The notes: a model not told the origin generated them from the letters alone. Positions 1-12,809 are shown, counted from the stretch's first letter. The stretch: 64,000 nucleotides of DNA from Pycnopodia helianthoides (GCA_032158295.1 CM063250.1:1061501-1125500), one strand, 5' to 3'. A program made the numbers and translations.

Positions 1-63
1 AGGAGTGTAATGTGAGTAACCGTGGAATTTCCCCCAAAGTTCTAAGTAATTGGAAACACTTAC

Positions 64-168
64 TTGACAAGACCGCTGGTGTTCTTCAAGACACTGGCGG
101 CATACTTCTGGCTGACTCCAACGAGACTCTTGCCATCCACTTCAATAATCTGATCGTTCACCTTAATG
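64..168 (-). CDS. PPP1R9: Neurabin/spinophilin, PDZ exon (second half of PDZ domain)
   Basis: Internal coding exon of a neurabin/spinophilin-type scaffold, a protein that targets protein phosphatase 1 to F-actin and synaptic or junctional sites. On the minus strand an acceptor (..GATACAG) precedes base 168 and a donor (GTAAGTG) follows base 64. The 105-nt exon completes a codon begun in the 9151-9271 exon, then reads [20 protein letters not shown] and continues [14 protein letters not shown], leaving AA in the last codon. This corresponds to PDZ strands and helix 'RIQVNDQIVEVDG.SLVGVTQ..AA.VLRNT.G' of animal neurabins. The order (first PDZ half upstream on the same strand, about 9 kb away) and matching splice phase support one gene. 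The next expected residues (roughly K-F-x-I-G-R-E) lie beyond the window edge. The plus-strand ORF over this exon is only a shadow. PPP1R9 denotes the family; I cannot say A or B, as invertebrates usually have one copy. Confidence 0.93.
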
Positions 169-1715
169 CTGTATCAAATAATATCAAAATGGAGAGAAAG
201 GAAACGGAAGATGAACGACTTATAGCTAGAAATTGTTCATTAAAATCAAACACTTAGAAAAGGTTTTTTTCTTTACAGCGATCACTGACCTAATTCACCT
301 GATATTATTGTCACACTAATCTTGGTTGCGCCATTTGGGGAGTCAATGCCCCTGTGTATTAATTGACCTAATTCACCTGATGCTATCATTACTAATTAAG
401 GTTTTAGCCAGTATTTGATAAAAGGCTGTCCACATTTGCTGGAAATTAAAAAACTGGGTGTCCAAATTGTTCACTTACAATACATTTACATGTAAATGAC
501 GGATAAAACAGGGAGTCCAAATTTAAAACAGGGTGTCAAAAAGACACCCAGACACCCCTCTGGCTTGTACTATGACACTAATCTTGCTTGCGCCATTTTG
601 CCAGTCAATGTCCCTGTGTGTTATAATAGACTTCAGTGAACGATTTGAGGTGACACAGCAATTACGTGTTTACCACAATTTTTTATGCGCACTCTGACTT
701 CAAAAATGGCAGTGTGGCAGACAGTAGCTGCATGTGACAATGGTGCATCGGGTAAGTACAAGGAAAACTTGCATCAACCATTTAATAAATACAAAATAAA
801 GATCAAGGCGGAATAAGAATTTAGAAAACAAAAGGAAACATATAGAAGAGACTGTACAGTTTACTTTCAATTCAACACTTTTGAAAAAAAGATTGGGAAC
901 CATACAATATTTACACAAATGGAATAAAATGGTGGGTTTGGCTGTGCGGGACAGAAAGCTCAAGTAAAACCAAGAACTATTTTTCAGATTTGTAGTTAGC
1001 ATTAAAAAAAGTGTGAACAATCATCCCCAGAAATGTTCATCCAACTGTAGTGAATGTCATTGTTGAGTGCGATATATCAACAACCTTTTCCTCTACGCTC
1101 CCACCCCTACCAGATAAACCATGAGCCGAGTGAAACCCTCTCAATGGTTCCCCTCCTCAATCAAACGTCGACAATTCACCTCCATCTTGTCTCTCCCTTC
1201 ATTAAATCTGGCAGCTACGGTATGACTTTACAGACCTTAGACCCTTACAAACAGAGGTCTCCGGCTCCAGGTCTGGGCCTGCCCTAGGAACAAGTTCCTC
1301 TTTCAATTACAAATCTCTCCACCTCTCCAACCTCAGAATCTCAAACAGGCCCCCTTTCACCTCATGAGGAGTAAAAACCCCGGAAAAGCTCCCGGATGCA
1401 ATCCAATTTCACTTTCACTACAACCCCCACTAGGTCTTTGTCCCCCCGTCCCGGCACATAACATGACGGTCTTGGAGGCACGTCTTCATGTTTTCTCTCG
1501 CCCCTTCCGGTATTAACCCTTTTCGCAACTCATCAGACGGGAAGTAATTCATAGTGACAGACTGACTATCTTATTTCCACCCATGGACTTGATTAGATGC
1601 TGTGGGTACCGCAAGGTTTTTTATTTCTTTGCGCACACCGGAAAAAAGAGGTGCCCACTGGAGAGCCGACCCTGGTCTGATTTTTTATTTTGAAAAATGA
1701 GAAGTATGCTGGTTT

Positions 1716-1760
1716 GCTCCCCCCCCTCCTTGAGGAGGAGGGGGGAGGGGGCAGGGGGGT
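1716..1760. repeat. C-run/G-run hairpin tract
   Basis: A run ctccccccc-ctcctt is followed directly by gaggaggaggggggagggggcaggggggt. The left pyrimidine arm is complementary to the right purine arm, so the strand can fold into a short GC hairpin. The right arm also has four or more G-runs, so a G-quadruplex is conceivable. No function is implied. Confidence 0.6.
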
Positions 1761-4700
1761 TTAATTGGAGTAAAGGCTCCTACTTAAGGTCTAGCTACAA
1801 TGGATTTCCAAGTAGGACATGACAGTATCTGAATCTCTCTTATAAATTTCATCAATGAATATAAAGTTTTGTTTATATTTCATATTTGCCTACTTCTCTG
1901 CCATACCTAGGTAAATTAAACCTACCCCCATCTCTCAATGTTTTTAGCAAGCAAACTACAGTAAAGCACAATTCCCAACAGGTGCCTTCTATGTCTGACC
2001 AGTAACATCTATCAACATGTTTTTAACGGGCGGCAAACTACAGTTTAACATCGCACAATTCCCAAAAGGTGACTTCTCCAACTTTCCCAAGATTTTGACC
2101 ACTTTCGGGGCCAAGAAAACATGACAGTCCTGTTGCCCGTCTGATGTTCCCACTGATAAATTCATCCCACTTCATAAGACTGAGGGCGGGAGAGTTAGAA
2201 GACAGAAAAAAAAAACCTTAACAGCAATTGCCCAAGAGAGTACAAGTTTCCGGCAACACACGCAATTTTTGGACAGGTCCCGTTTCTGGGGGCCGCGTCC
2301 CAGTTGCACTCAGGAAGTCTTGTTGTCATTACTCCACCAGCGTTGTCATACCAACCTCTTCAAATTGCTGCCCCTATCGCCAACTTCCACTGCCAAGACA
2401 AATCAATGTATGGCCCAGAGGGAGTCAAGCACAATTACAAGAAGTGCTGCTGAGACCCCCAAATCTGGTATCAACAGAACTTGCCCCTTTACTTTTTTTT
2501 CTTCTTCTTTCTTTCTTGTATTAATATTTTTCATTCGTGTTTGAGAATTCTGACAAGACTTTTGTATCCCAATGGATTTTAAAATCTCCCCACGACAAGG
2601 AAACAAGGAGCTTTAGGTTCAGGCTCAAGTTCCATTGTATTAAAGATGTGGTACAGTTTATGGTATACTCAAAAGGGAATCATATGCATTTTAGTCTGAA
2701 GGCTGTATACTCGGCCTACAGGTGGCATTTCTCAGTTCATCCTAAGGCGTTACTTTCATCAGAGAGCAAGAAAAGTTTGCACAGAACTGTAAAAAAAAAA
2801 AAGGGATAATAAAACCACACATACAAAAACAAACAAACATTACCAGCTGATTTGTAAAAAGAAAAAAAGGGGGAACAGGAATAACTAAACACTTCAGTTG
2901 AAAAAAAAATCATCAAGGATTTTATGATATTATTTCTTGAAAAGTATTGGAATAAGTGCTCTTACTAAATAAATTTTGTAGTTTAAAAAAAAAAAAAAAA
3001 AACCTTCTTATTTTTTTACTCTCATTTATTTACTTATTTGTCCATTTATTTAATTTTTTGTTTTTTATTTATTAATTTATTTATTAATTTTTTTTGGGGG
3101 GGGATCTGCCATCTTTAAGAGTCTATAAGTCTGATATGACTGAAGACAAGTGCAACAATGGGCATATTGGAAAATGTCTCAGTGGAAATAACCAGAAGTT
3201 TTGTCTAAAAGTTTTTGTTGTCAAAGAGTCCTTGATCCTTGAAGACTTCACCAGTTGAGGGCGCTCTTGTCTAATTTTTTTATCAACTGAAATCAAACCA
3301 TCCTTTTTCTTATTCAAGACACATTATTCAGTCACACTGAGCAAATGTTTGAATCACCAAAACTTGAGTTTCAGGGCTTCTACTCCGAAGAGAATTCAAC
3401 AAACTTCAAATTAAAGAGCAGAGTAAGTTTTCTTTGAGATGACAGAGGAAAATTAGAAAAAAGGTTTTCTTTTTGGTTTGGAAAATATCCCAATTCTTCA
3501 GAATGGTGTTGATACCGTTGGGAAAACAAACAATCTTCATTTTGGTTGAACAACCTGACAAACTCAGGTAACATTTACAGCCCACAAAAACACTGTCACT
3601 AAAATGAGGCTGAAAGTGTCACAGTCTGGCCCCCTCTTTATGCATCACTGTAAACGGGAGTCTGACCGAGTTATCATGACAAAGATTGCTAAGGGGAAAC
3701 CATTGACAAGATTTCAAGAGTATCTTTATTACAATACATTGCATCCTCCGATACAAAAAAGGCAGTCACTCAGATTTCCTGGGTGAAATCACTAACAAAC
3801 AAATCATGGGATCTGCTATTTTCCTGTGAAGGAGAGAGTCACACTGAAACATTTGAGGAGGGACACACAGAAGTGATTTGTCCTCAGATGCCAAGTTCTG
3901 GCATTCTTGTAGTATTTGACAACCCAGACCTTCGGCTGGCAATTCTGATTCGAATAAAAAATGTAATCCATAAACTTAACAATATTCCATTGCACTATCA
4001 GCGAAGAAATTAGAGCATGAATCAACTGATTCATAATTCAGGTCACAATCTATAGCAGAATCAATTCTTTTACTATATTTCAGAGGAACTCGGGGTGTTC
4101 TTGTTTTTTTTACGTCTGGGTCCTTTTCCTGCTCTATCATACTCTCTTTTGGAACAGTGATTTGTCTTGTAAAAAATTGTGCACCTGTTCTCCAGTATAT
4201 ACAACTTAGACCTTAGTTTGACTTATTTTTTATTTATATATATATGTACTTTCTTTGCAGCCTTGGTCTCCAGTTTGATCATCTGTGACTTACACTCTCC
4301 ACTCAGACAGGACTCCCAGTTGAATTACAGTTTATGTAACACTGACTTTTAGTTTACGTCATCAACAAAATTCACTGCATACAAATCCATGATTGATTCA
4401 TCAACTTGCCCTTCATTTCTGACAGTGTTTTTCTATTCCGTTTGATTATTTAGTCAAGGACAGCGGGAGTCGGTCTCCCTGGAACCCAACAAAAGCGTCG
4501 AACTCTTCGGTAATGCACTTGCAGCAACCAGAACAAAAGCCTTGAAAGCTCTTTGGCCATAACGTATCACAAAATATTTATATCCAGGAGCTGGCATAAA
4601 TGGATTTCCAAAGTGACTTCATTATGAATATTCAAGTACACGGGGGGAAAACAACATTCTTGATACAGATCAAACTTAAAGGAAAAGTCCATCATCGCTT

Positions 4701-4844
4701 TGGAAGAATATATTAATTCCCATCCTCTTAATGACCACACCATACAATCAACCTGTGAATATTTGATCAAGTTCGAGTGCTTCTTTAAGTGAAAGCAACA
4801 ACAACAGTTTTGAGTCTTAAAACTTTGTTTTGCACATATCAGGT

Positions 4845-5050
4845 ATGTCGTGACCTAGCGCACCAAGTTATGATGTTCTCAGCACCAGAGTGTGGGTTCG
4901 AATCCCGGTCGCGAAACTTGTTTCAACAGATGTTTTTTAATCCTTCAGATGGGGCATAAAGCTGTAGGTCTCCTGTGTTGTGTGAGAACCCAGTTACACT
5001 TACAGCTAGAGAAGAATTTTACCCTGGTGTTTTTGGATCAGTTGGCAGTT
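4845..5050 (+). mobile_element. tRNA-derived SINE (Leu/Ser-like head), diverged copy
   Basis: Begins tcgtgacctagcgcacc and carries a B-box-like ggttcgaatcccgg at about 4903-4917, followed by a body (gatgggg.cataaagctgtagg, gtgttgtgtgagaaccca) shared with the better copy at 10520-10830. Pol III promoter boxes followed by a shared non-tRNA body are the hallmark of a SINE. The A-box is degraded, so this is an old copy. Confidence 0.75.
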
Positions 5051-6461
5051 TTGAGGTTTTTTTTTTCAGACACAAATTATTCTCTTGCCAAAGGATAACA
5101 ATCCTTTGGCAAAATGTCCCCTAAAAGCATCTGTAATTAAATAAAATCCGTCTATTTTGGAAGTAGAGCTGTGACAGTGAGAGCAAAGATGATTCTCAAG
5201 TGAGTGTCATGATATGTTTCAAACTCACTGTGTAGTTCAGGTTTTTGGGGGAATACAAGAACCTCGCCACGTAGACCTTCATCCTGCTACTATGGTAAAA
5301 CAGCCAAAACAAGTCTTCAATAAAAACATTCCTTATCAATTCCTACCCCTCAACAACAAAAATAATAACAAATAAATAATAAAATAAAATAAACATTGTG
5401 TTATGCACAGACTCTTCAAATGGGTTTTCAAAGTTCCTTTCTACCTCTCCATAATGACAACAATCAAGGCTTCAATTATTGACGGAAGCCACCTTAAGGG
5501 TGATTTAAACCATCGTTAACAAAATCCATTAATAAAAAAAAAGCTAAGTAATGAACCACAAGACATTAAAAATAGACATTAACAATTCATTAAAAGTACA
5601 TGAGGTTCTAGAAAAACTTGATTGCGCATGAGTTTGACATTAAAAAAAAATGTCAAATATCATGACCCAAAGTTAAAGGAACATTACAGAATTGGTTTTT
5701 GCTAACAAAACAGTTGCTGGCAGTGTAAGCACTTTATGTAATCCACCATATACATAAACTGACAAACCTGTAGAAGTTTGAGATCGATCGGCCATCTCGG
5801 TCACGAGAAAATAGTGAAAAACCGATTACATCTTTTGCATGAAATCATATAGATGCAACAAATGAATAAAACGCTCACTGAGCGATAAACTCCAATCGGA
5901 AAATTAGTTTATTCATTTCTCATCAAATATGGCATTTCAGACAGAAATATTTCAAGGGATGTTCTCTACTATCATCATCATTAGACCGTGTAAGTTTTAT
6001 GTAAATCTGTGATCAAAAAGTATATTTTACAAGTTTTTTTCTTACCAATTCTGTAATGTTCCTTTAAATTACACAACCAGAACAATTTAGTGGCTCCAGG
6101 AAATCAAAACGACAGATAAAGATTGACACATAACGGACTTCAAGATGAAAATCCAAGCCTCGGATTGAATTTCATTATTATCGTTTGGAAGTGTGGGATT
6201 CACTGATCAATTGAAACGATTGTATTGTGCAATGTTATCCATCATCCAATTAGCCAATAGCATAAATTGTTCATATCAATTGACAACAAGTAGCTCTCCG
6301 GAGCGATCTCCAGCACAAGTCCAAGCCACTTTTTCCTCTTACCAAAAATCCCATTTAAACTCAAGTAATGAGAATTTTAAAGGTAGTATTTTTCACAGAG
6401 ATGTAATATCTTTTGGATACAGAATTGAAATGAACGATGAAAGTTTCCTTTAAGGATGAAC

Positions 6462-7600
6462 TGCCTAGAAAGAAAGCTTCCACATCTACCAAGAAAGAGA
6501 GCTTCCAGGTCTACCTAGAAAGAGGGCTTCCAGGCATGCAAAGAAAGAGAGCTTCCAGGCATGCCAAGAATGAGAGCTCAAGGCATGTAAAGAAAGAGAG
6601 CTTCCAGGCATGCCAAGAACGAGAGCTTCAAGGCATGCAAAGAAAGAGAGCTTTCAGGCATGCCAAGAATGAGAGCTTCCAGGCATGCCAAGAATGAGAG
6701 CTTCCAGGCATGCCAAGAATGAGAGCTTCCAGGCATGCCAAGAATGAGAGCTTCCAGGCATACCAAGAATGAGAGCTTCAGGGCATGCAAAGAAAGAGAG
6801 CTTCCAGGTCTACCTAGAAAGAGAGCTTCCAGGCATGCCAAGAATGAGAGCTTCCAGGCATGCGAAGAATGAGAGCTTCCAGGCATACCAAGAATGAGAG
6901 CTTCAAGGCATGCAAAGAAAGAGAGCTTCCAGGTCTACCTAGAAAGAGAGCTTCCAGGCATGTAAAGAACGAGAGTTTTCAGGCATGCCAAGAATGAGAG
7001 CTTCCAGGCATGCCAAGAATGAGAGCTTCCAGGCATGCAAAGAAAGAGAGCTTCAAGGCATGCAAAGAAAGAGAGCTTCCAGGTCTACCTAGAAAGAGAG
7101 CTTCCAGGCATGTAAAGAACGAGAGTTTTCAGGCATGCCAAGAATGAGAGCTTCCAGGCATGCCAAGAATGAGAGCTTCCAGGCATGCAAAGAAAGAGAG
7201 CTTCAAGGCATGCCAAGAATGAGAGCTTCCAGGCATGCCAATAAAGAGAGTTTTTCTGGTATATAAAAAAGAGAGAGTTTTCTGGCATGCCAAGAAAGAG
7301 AATTTTTCAGGTATGCCAAGAAAGAGAGATTTTACAGGCATGCCAAGAAATAGAGTTTTTCTGGTATGTGAAGAACGAGATTTCCAGGCGTGCCTAGAAA
7401 GAGAGTTTTTCTGGCATGCCAAGAAAGAGAGTTTTTTTCTGGCATGCCAAGAAACAGAGTTTTTCTTGTATGTGAAGAACGAGATTTCCAGGCGTGGCAA
7501 GAAAGAGAGTTTTTCTGGTATGCCAAGAAAGAGAGTTTTTCTGGCATGCCAAGAAAGAGAGCTTTTCTGGCATGCTAAGAAAGAGACTTTTCAGGCAAGT
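6462..7600. repeat. 25-bp minisatellite with GCATGC core, about 45 units
   Basis: Tandem array of a unit close to agaatgagagcttccaggca-tgcca (25 bp; for example starts at 6666 and 6691). From about 7240 the units change to a 25-26-bp variant with gagagtttttctgg before the shared gcatgcc. A longer block beginning aggtctacctagaaagag recurs at 6931 and 7081, exactly 150 bp (six units) apart, and a similar block starts near 6806. This shows higher-order duplication. Because stop codons are rare in the unit, long ORFs appear on both strands (for example 6437-6697 plus, 7235-7657 plus, 7129-7500 minus); they are by-products and not genes. Confidence 0.95.
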
Positions 7601-9150
7601 CTGGCATTGAAAATGTATAAACTGAGTCCCATTTTGGGGTTATTTGAAGAAATTTAACCCAAAGTTTCCTTGAAAAATACTTTATTGTTTTGGTACGAGT
7701 CGTCTGAAGAAAACTTTCCTTCTAATGCTGTCATCTTCAAGGAAACTGCCCTAGAATATTTTGCCTCATATGAAAAGAATAATGATTGTAACATTTCTAA
7801 CTTGGAAAAAATGTAGAAACTTTTACACTGTTGTACACAAAACCTGAGCTAACCAGTTAAACATTTACAGATTAGTTTTAATGATATACATTTCTCACAA
7901 ACTACACTGAATAAATGTACTTAATCACCACCCACCCCTCCACCCCCCAAAAAACCCTTCACCATTCCTTTAACGTGAAAAGCAAAATGCCAAGTCACAA
8001 TGCTGCCTCTAGCAATGGCGCAAAGTGAGACAGACAAAGATGCAGTGCCAGACTCAGTCTACAGAGGAAGGGAGGGGGGGGGAGGTAATGCATTAATGGG
8101 ATTGACTAAGGATGAAAAACTCTATGAATATACAATAAGGAACGATTCCCTTTGATGTTGTTTTGTCATCAAAACACATACGGTATTCGTTCATGATGGG
8201 TGTTATGGCAAAACATGTTTGTTGTTGTTGAGTCACTGCGCCATTAACATGTCAGCAATTTGTGCTTTGAAATAGGGAACTCCTCCATAATTTAAAGATT
8301 CTTTCGACAGTGATACATTGTTTAAATGTTAATAGTCATGAAAACATATTTGTTGTGTGGTACATCCGTCAAGAAAAGTTGTAGGATTCAATTTGTACAT
8401 TGTTCAAATGTAAGCCTAATGATCACGAAAACATATTTGTTGTGGTGAACATTCCGTCAGAGTGTGCCCTGGAGGGGAAAAGTCTGTAAATATAAAAAAC
8501 TTGCCTGATGTTCAGTTCAGATATGAATGGTCAGGATAACCACCCAGCTGCCCTTTTTAGAAATCACTTTATCTGTTAAGACCATTTAAATAGAACTCTT
8601 GAGAAGGCTGTGGGAGAAGCTATTTGTGTGTATTTGCTTGGAGGCAATTCATGCGCACTGCCGTTTTAACTGTATGACAAATTACAGCTTTCTCATTGGT
8701 TGATCTAGTTCATTTTGCCATACATATGTCACATGGTATTTATACTCAATGCCCACAGCTGACATAGAGGGCGTGCACCACAGGGACAGACAACACACTA
8801 TTTCTAGATTTAGAACATTGCAAGAGCTAATGTGTAGTTCCGATACAACATTTTGAAGTTATGAATACAAATAGGTAAAGACACACTTTTGAAAGTTACT
8901 TATGGCAGAGAAAGTGATAAGGAAAGTATATCAGACTGAAAAACAAGTTGTTAATGCTACTCAAGATTTATTGTAGTTTTTCAAAATGAGAAAAATTTGC
9001 TTATGAAATGTACCTGGTGTTGTCATTTTTGTCTTCCTTCATTTAGTTATCCACATGTGTATTAAAAACCAGACAAACACTAAGGACCCCTTTTCCTTAA
9101 AAAAAAAAGCTTCAAATAGTGTATTCTTAATCAAGAATTTGCATTCTTAC

Positions 9151-9271
9151 CTTCCATCTCTCTGGGCCGCTCCATTCTGCGTGATTGTCTTAATGAAAAT
9201 TCCCAGTTTCTCCAAGCCGGCATCCGCGCCCACCCCCATTCCGATAATGCTGAGACCCAAGCCATCATCAC
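9151..9271 (-). CDS. PPP1R9: Neurabin/spinophilin, PDZ exon (first half, carboxylate-binding loop)
   Basis: 121-nt internal exon on the minus strand, with acceptor (ATGCTGCAG) before base 9271 and donor (GTAAGA) after base 9151. Joined to the upstream exon, the split codon G|GT gives Gly, then [39 protein letters not shown] and two bases (AG) of the next codon. LGLSIIGMG is the PDZ ligand-carboxylate loop and following strand; '[34 protein letters not shown]' is the signature of neurabin-1 and spinophilin, so family assignment is strong. The PDZ domain of this family binds C-termini of partners such as p70 S6 kinase and receptors, next to the PP1-binding segment. A plus-strand ORF over 9055-9300 is a shadow. 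Confidence 0.95.
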
Positions 9272-10519
9272 CTGCAGCATCATTCAAAATAAGTGAATAA
9301 TGAGACATTAATACATTTGCACTCAAACATAATATCTACTCTGTCATAGTTGAAGTAAACTAATCCTCCATTACTGTAAGTTCACATCAAAATCTCGCTG
9401 AACACAGAACAAGAAGCATTAAAAACAGACAAAGTAAACAACGACGACCATAATAACAATGAAACTAATGAATTTGAACTTGAAGGACTAAAAGTATTCA
9501 TAGCTGCGAGAATGTCTGATGGAAGATCATCTCATACCATAGGATCAACAACTCAGAGTCCACAATTCACAGGTGGAGGCACCTGACTTATCTCAGTACA
9601 CTGCCTTGCTGATCTCCTGTTGAAAACAGGAGAACTCCTGTTGAAAACAGAGTTTCAACAGTGAAGTAGATTGATGCAGTTATACTTCAATGATTTCATA
9701 AGTAATATCAACAATCTTGAAACTAATCCACTATTCAACTGGAACGCGATAACGAGAACAAACTATGCTGAACTCTGATTCCTGTTATCAGTCAAACAAA
9801 TTATAAATAAGTAGTTACATTTTTCATGCGGTTTGCTTGAAGCTCGAAAAGTAAACTATTACAATAATCCAAGCTGGAGGTAATGAAAGCATAAACAAGT
9901 TTCTCAGTTGCAGATTTGTTACAAAAATGTTGCAAGCCTTCCCGAACTTCGACAGGGAAAATGACGCCGAACTACAAACGCTTGTCGCACAAACTTCTTT
10001 GCTGGCAGCAGAGTAAGAAAAAAACTAAATGGTACTGAACCTGTACTTCATCAATCCACACACTGAACGTGCCAGCAGCGTTGGACACAACTTCAATCTT
10101 TGACAAGAATCATATACCTCTGTTTTACTGTCTTTGAGTGCAAGTAAAAAATTAAAAAATAAAAAACAGACTGACTTCAAACAAGTTCTGTAGGGGCCTT
10201 CATAGTAAACAAATACAAGTAAAGAAGTACATAAATCAAACAACCTCGTTTTTTAGACTAACAGGACTTTTTGTTAATTTTTGTGGAAATATTTCAGTGT
10301 ACAGATGAAACACAAATTAATGGAAATTTGCTTGTGAATCTAGACAGATTTATTTCCATCTGGTGAAAGTGATAGCCCAGTTCTGAAGAACTGATACTCC
10401 GACTTCAGCTAAAGGTTTTAAGTTTCTTCGTGATAGAGGATTCTTTTTCTCTAGGAGTTTGTAGGTCTTGAGTTCACTGCACGATATTCAATCATAATTT
10501 TTTTAAGATTTACAAGTCT

Positions 10520-10830
10520 TGGCGTGTCGTGGCCGAGAGTGGTTAAGCACACCGTATTCAAGCTCTGGTGTTTCTGATCAGCAGAGTGTGGGTTCAAATC
10601 CCAGTCTTGACACTTGTGTCCTTAAGCAAGACAATTAACCATCATTGCTTCGTCCTTTGGATGGGACGTAAAGCCGTAGGTCCCGTGTGTTGTGTAATGC
10701 ACATTAAAGAACCCAGGACACTTAATGCTAATAGAAGGGGTTTGCCTGGTGTTTTCTGGTATGGTTGGCTGCAGATTGTGCCACAGCGCCTTTTAAACCA
10801 TTAAAACCATGGTACTATGTAAATAATCAG
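10520..10830 (+). mobile_element. tRNA-derived SINE, best-preserved copy
   Basis: Head: gtggccgagagtggttaag matches a Pol III A-box, and gtgtgggttcaaatcccag at about 10587-10605 contains a B-box, spaced as in a long-variable-arm tRNA (Leu/Ser type). Body: 'acttgtgtccttaagcaaga', a 'gatgggacgtaaagccgtag' block, 'cacattaaagaaccca', then 'attgtgccacagcgcctt' and 'aaatagctcc'. The same blocks recur at 4845, 19548, 38000 and 63832, so this is a dispersed family. Not a functional tRNA gene. Confidence 0.85.
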
Positions 10831-11907
10831 GTCTAATATTTCACAAATAGCTCCTTCAGTAATTTTGTTTTTATATATATAAATATAAAAGTTAATCGAC
10901 GCAGACTCGTTACGTGGACGTGATTTTGTAACTCTAGAAGTGTGTCAATCTTTTATAAAGTACAAAGAGCCAGGGAATACTTTTTGTAGAACACAATAAA
11001 GTAAAATATTCCTTCACTTCAAACTTGAAGGTTATCTCCAACTGGTAACACGTCTGGAAGGTTTCAAGGTTCAGGGTACAAGAAGTTAAGGGCATTAAGT
11101 GGAAAGTGATCATCACGCGCAAGATTAATGAAACAATTAGAAAATGTGACGTTTGCTTTTAATTCTAGCATCGTCAGACAAATGTCCTCTGCGGACATTA
11201 ACGGCCATTTGCCAAGTATCACGATCCTGACACTCTTACAAAAACGCTGTCGCTTAAGAACGACAACTGTTTACAGTGGCCGGTCTCTCGGCTAAAGTCT
11301 ATTTAACTACGAGTATTGGATATCGGGGGAGAGTGGAGTGCGTAAATCCCTGTTCGGCGACGGGTAGGCTGACAGCTCATGTATGCATTTGTTGGGGGGT
11401 ATACTGTGTACATGTCTGACAAGGGAACTATTACCAATCAATTAACCAACCGTGAAAAAAAGGGGAGACTATTTTTTCAAAAAAATGGCAAGAATGGAAA
11501 CGTGACAGAAACAAAACAAAATTGATGTTGATCCCTTCTTAGTGATTGTAAGAAGGCTCAAGTATCTGAAACCCTCTCTATTCTAATGAAAATCTCTTCC
11601 GGTGAGGATGGGCATATCGGGTGTCAAACACAAGAGATTCTGTTGGTTGGGATGTTAACTTCACCGCTTTGCTCTTTAAAGTTTGTTGCAAACCATTTCA
11701 CTGGACACACTTCCATAGAGCTTTTGAACAGCACAAAACTCTCATGATTTGCACTTCAACAAATCCTTTACCATAAAAACTTGTAACAAATTGAGCGACA
11801 CGCCTTGCAGTCTCACTCAAATCAATCCCAGAAGGTATTCTTTCTGAGATACATAGAACTTTCAACGATGAAAAAATAAGTTAGCAGAAATACTATGCTG
11901 AGGAAAA

Positions 11908-12220
11908 GTATTAAAGGCAATGGATACTTTTGGTTAATTACTCAAGAAATACTTTACCATAAAAACTTACTTAGTAAGGAGCACCTGAGAGCTGTTGATA
12001 GTATAAAACATTATGAGAATTGACTCACTCTGAAGTAATGTAGTTTTTGAGAAAGAGCTAATTTCTCACTAAAATATTTGAATCTGAGAAAGGCTTCATG
12101 CCTGAAGCCTTTCTTAGGCATTTGAAAGCACACAATTCTATGTAACAAGGGTGTTTTTTTTATATTTTTCTTGCAACCTTCCATAACCATGCAATTGAGC
12201 CCAAATTTTCACAGGTTTGT
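11908..12220. mobile_element. MITE-like repeat of the 'taaaggc...tacctttggtt' family, partial
   Basis: Starts attaaaggcaatggatactt and contains blocks also seen at 21525-21917 and 52410-52787, such as 'gagctgttgatagtataaaaca', 'ttgagaa..', 'aatctgagaaaggcttcatg' and its complementary neighbour 'cctgaagcctttctta'. The matching right terminal repeat is not evident, because a tRNA-like module (12229-12555) starts at that end. Confidence 0.55.
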
Positions 12221-12228
12221 TATTTTAG

Positions 12229-12555
12229 TTTGGGGTTGAACAAAGAAAAATTGACTAGAGCGGGATTTGAACCAATGACCTCCGGATTAACATACTGGCG
12301 CTCTACCAACTGACCTATCTAGCCCTATGTTGGCGGTCTCCCTATTTGGTCAATATCTTTGTTCAGGGGTGCCAGTCAGAAGCCATGCAACCGTTTAACT
12401 GCCGTGTAGCCAGGGATCACACCCAAGTTTACGATACAACCTGGGACGCGGCAGCCACAGGATCACCTTGAGGGATACGACTTTTTAAATTTTAAATGTC
12501 AAGTAATGAACCACAAGGGAAACTGACCGGGTAAATTTCAAAAAGTTTGGGGTTG
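12229..12555 (-). mobile_element. tRNA-like repeat module, with leader and tail
   Basis: On the minus strand the core reads gctagataggtcagttggta then gagcgcc...gttaatccggagg and ggttcaaatcccgctctagtc: A-box, anticodon-arm-like region and B-box of a tRNA-Lys/Asn-like sequence. The core is bracketed by gaacaaagaaaaattgac on one side and gtcaatatctttgttc on the other, an imperfect inverted repeat. A leader (tgtagccagggatcacaccca and on) and a tail block (accacaagggaaactgac) follow. The 'gtttggggttg' string occurs at both outer ends. Same unit as at 29401, 44827 and 60910. Confidence 0.8.
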
Positions 12556-12809
12556 TTATATGCACATGTTGGGAAGTGTTGGGATACCAAAAGTATAACC
12601 TGCCTTTTACAAGCCTTCAATCACCACCAATATTGAACCGAAATCTAAATGCACTTGGGGTAATAGGTCAATTTCATTCGATGCACCACATTTATAGACT
12701 GCATTCCTACATCACGTAAACAATACTGCCAGACGTTGACTCCTTCATGAAATGTCCTAAAACACACCTCATGTCTAATGCTTTCTGAAATTTTGTTGTA
12801 GTACCTAGG

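Larger units (their letters stand above)
169..9150 (-). other. Neurabin intron within the PDZ domain (about 9.0 kb)
   Basis: Interval between two PDZ exons on the minus strand, with a consensus donor (GTAAGAATG, read downward from 9150) and an acceptor (CAG at 171-169). It interrupts a codon after its second base. Contents I can name: a hairpin-forming C/G tract (1716-1760), a poly-A/T-rich stretch (about 2985-3100), a tRNA-derived SINE (4845-5050) and a large 25-bp minisatellite (6462-7600). The remainder (roughly 170-1700, 1800-4840, 5100-6460, 7600-9150) is AT-rich with simple A/T runs. I see no further exon there. Confidence 0.85.

Noticed and set aside
12..257. 81-codon plus ORF at the window start
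   Set aside because: It overlaps antisense to the well-supported neurabin PDZ exon 64-168.
6437..7600. CRISPR-like array
   Set aside because: Regular spacing is that of a plain minisatellite: units follow one another without unique spacers, in eukaryotic intron DNA.
7129..7657. ORFs of 123 and 140 codons on opposite strands
   Set aside because: Both lie in the 25-bp minisatellite; low-complexity by-products.
12229..12365. Functional tRNA gene
   Set aside because: Arms pair imperfectly, and the same sequence recurs several times with leader and tail, so it is a repeat module.
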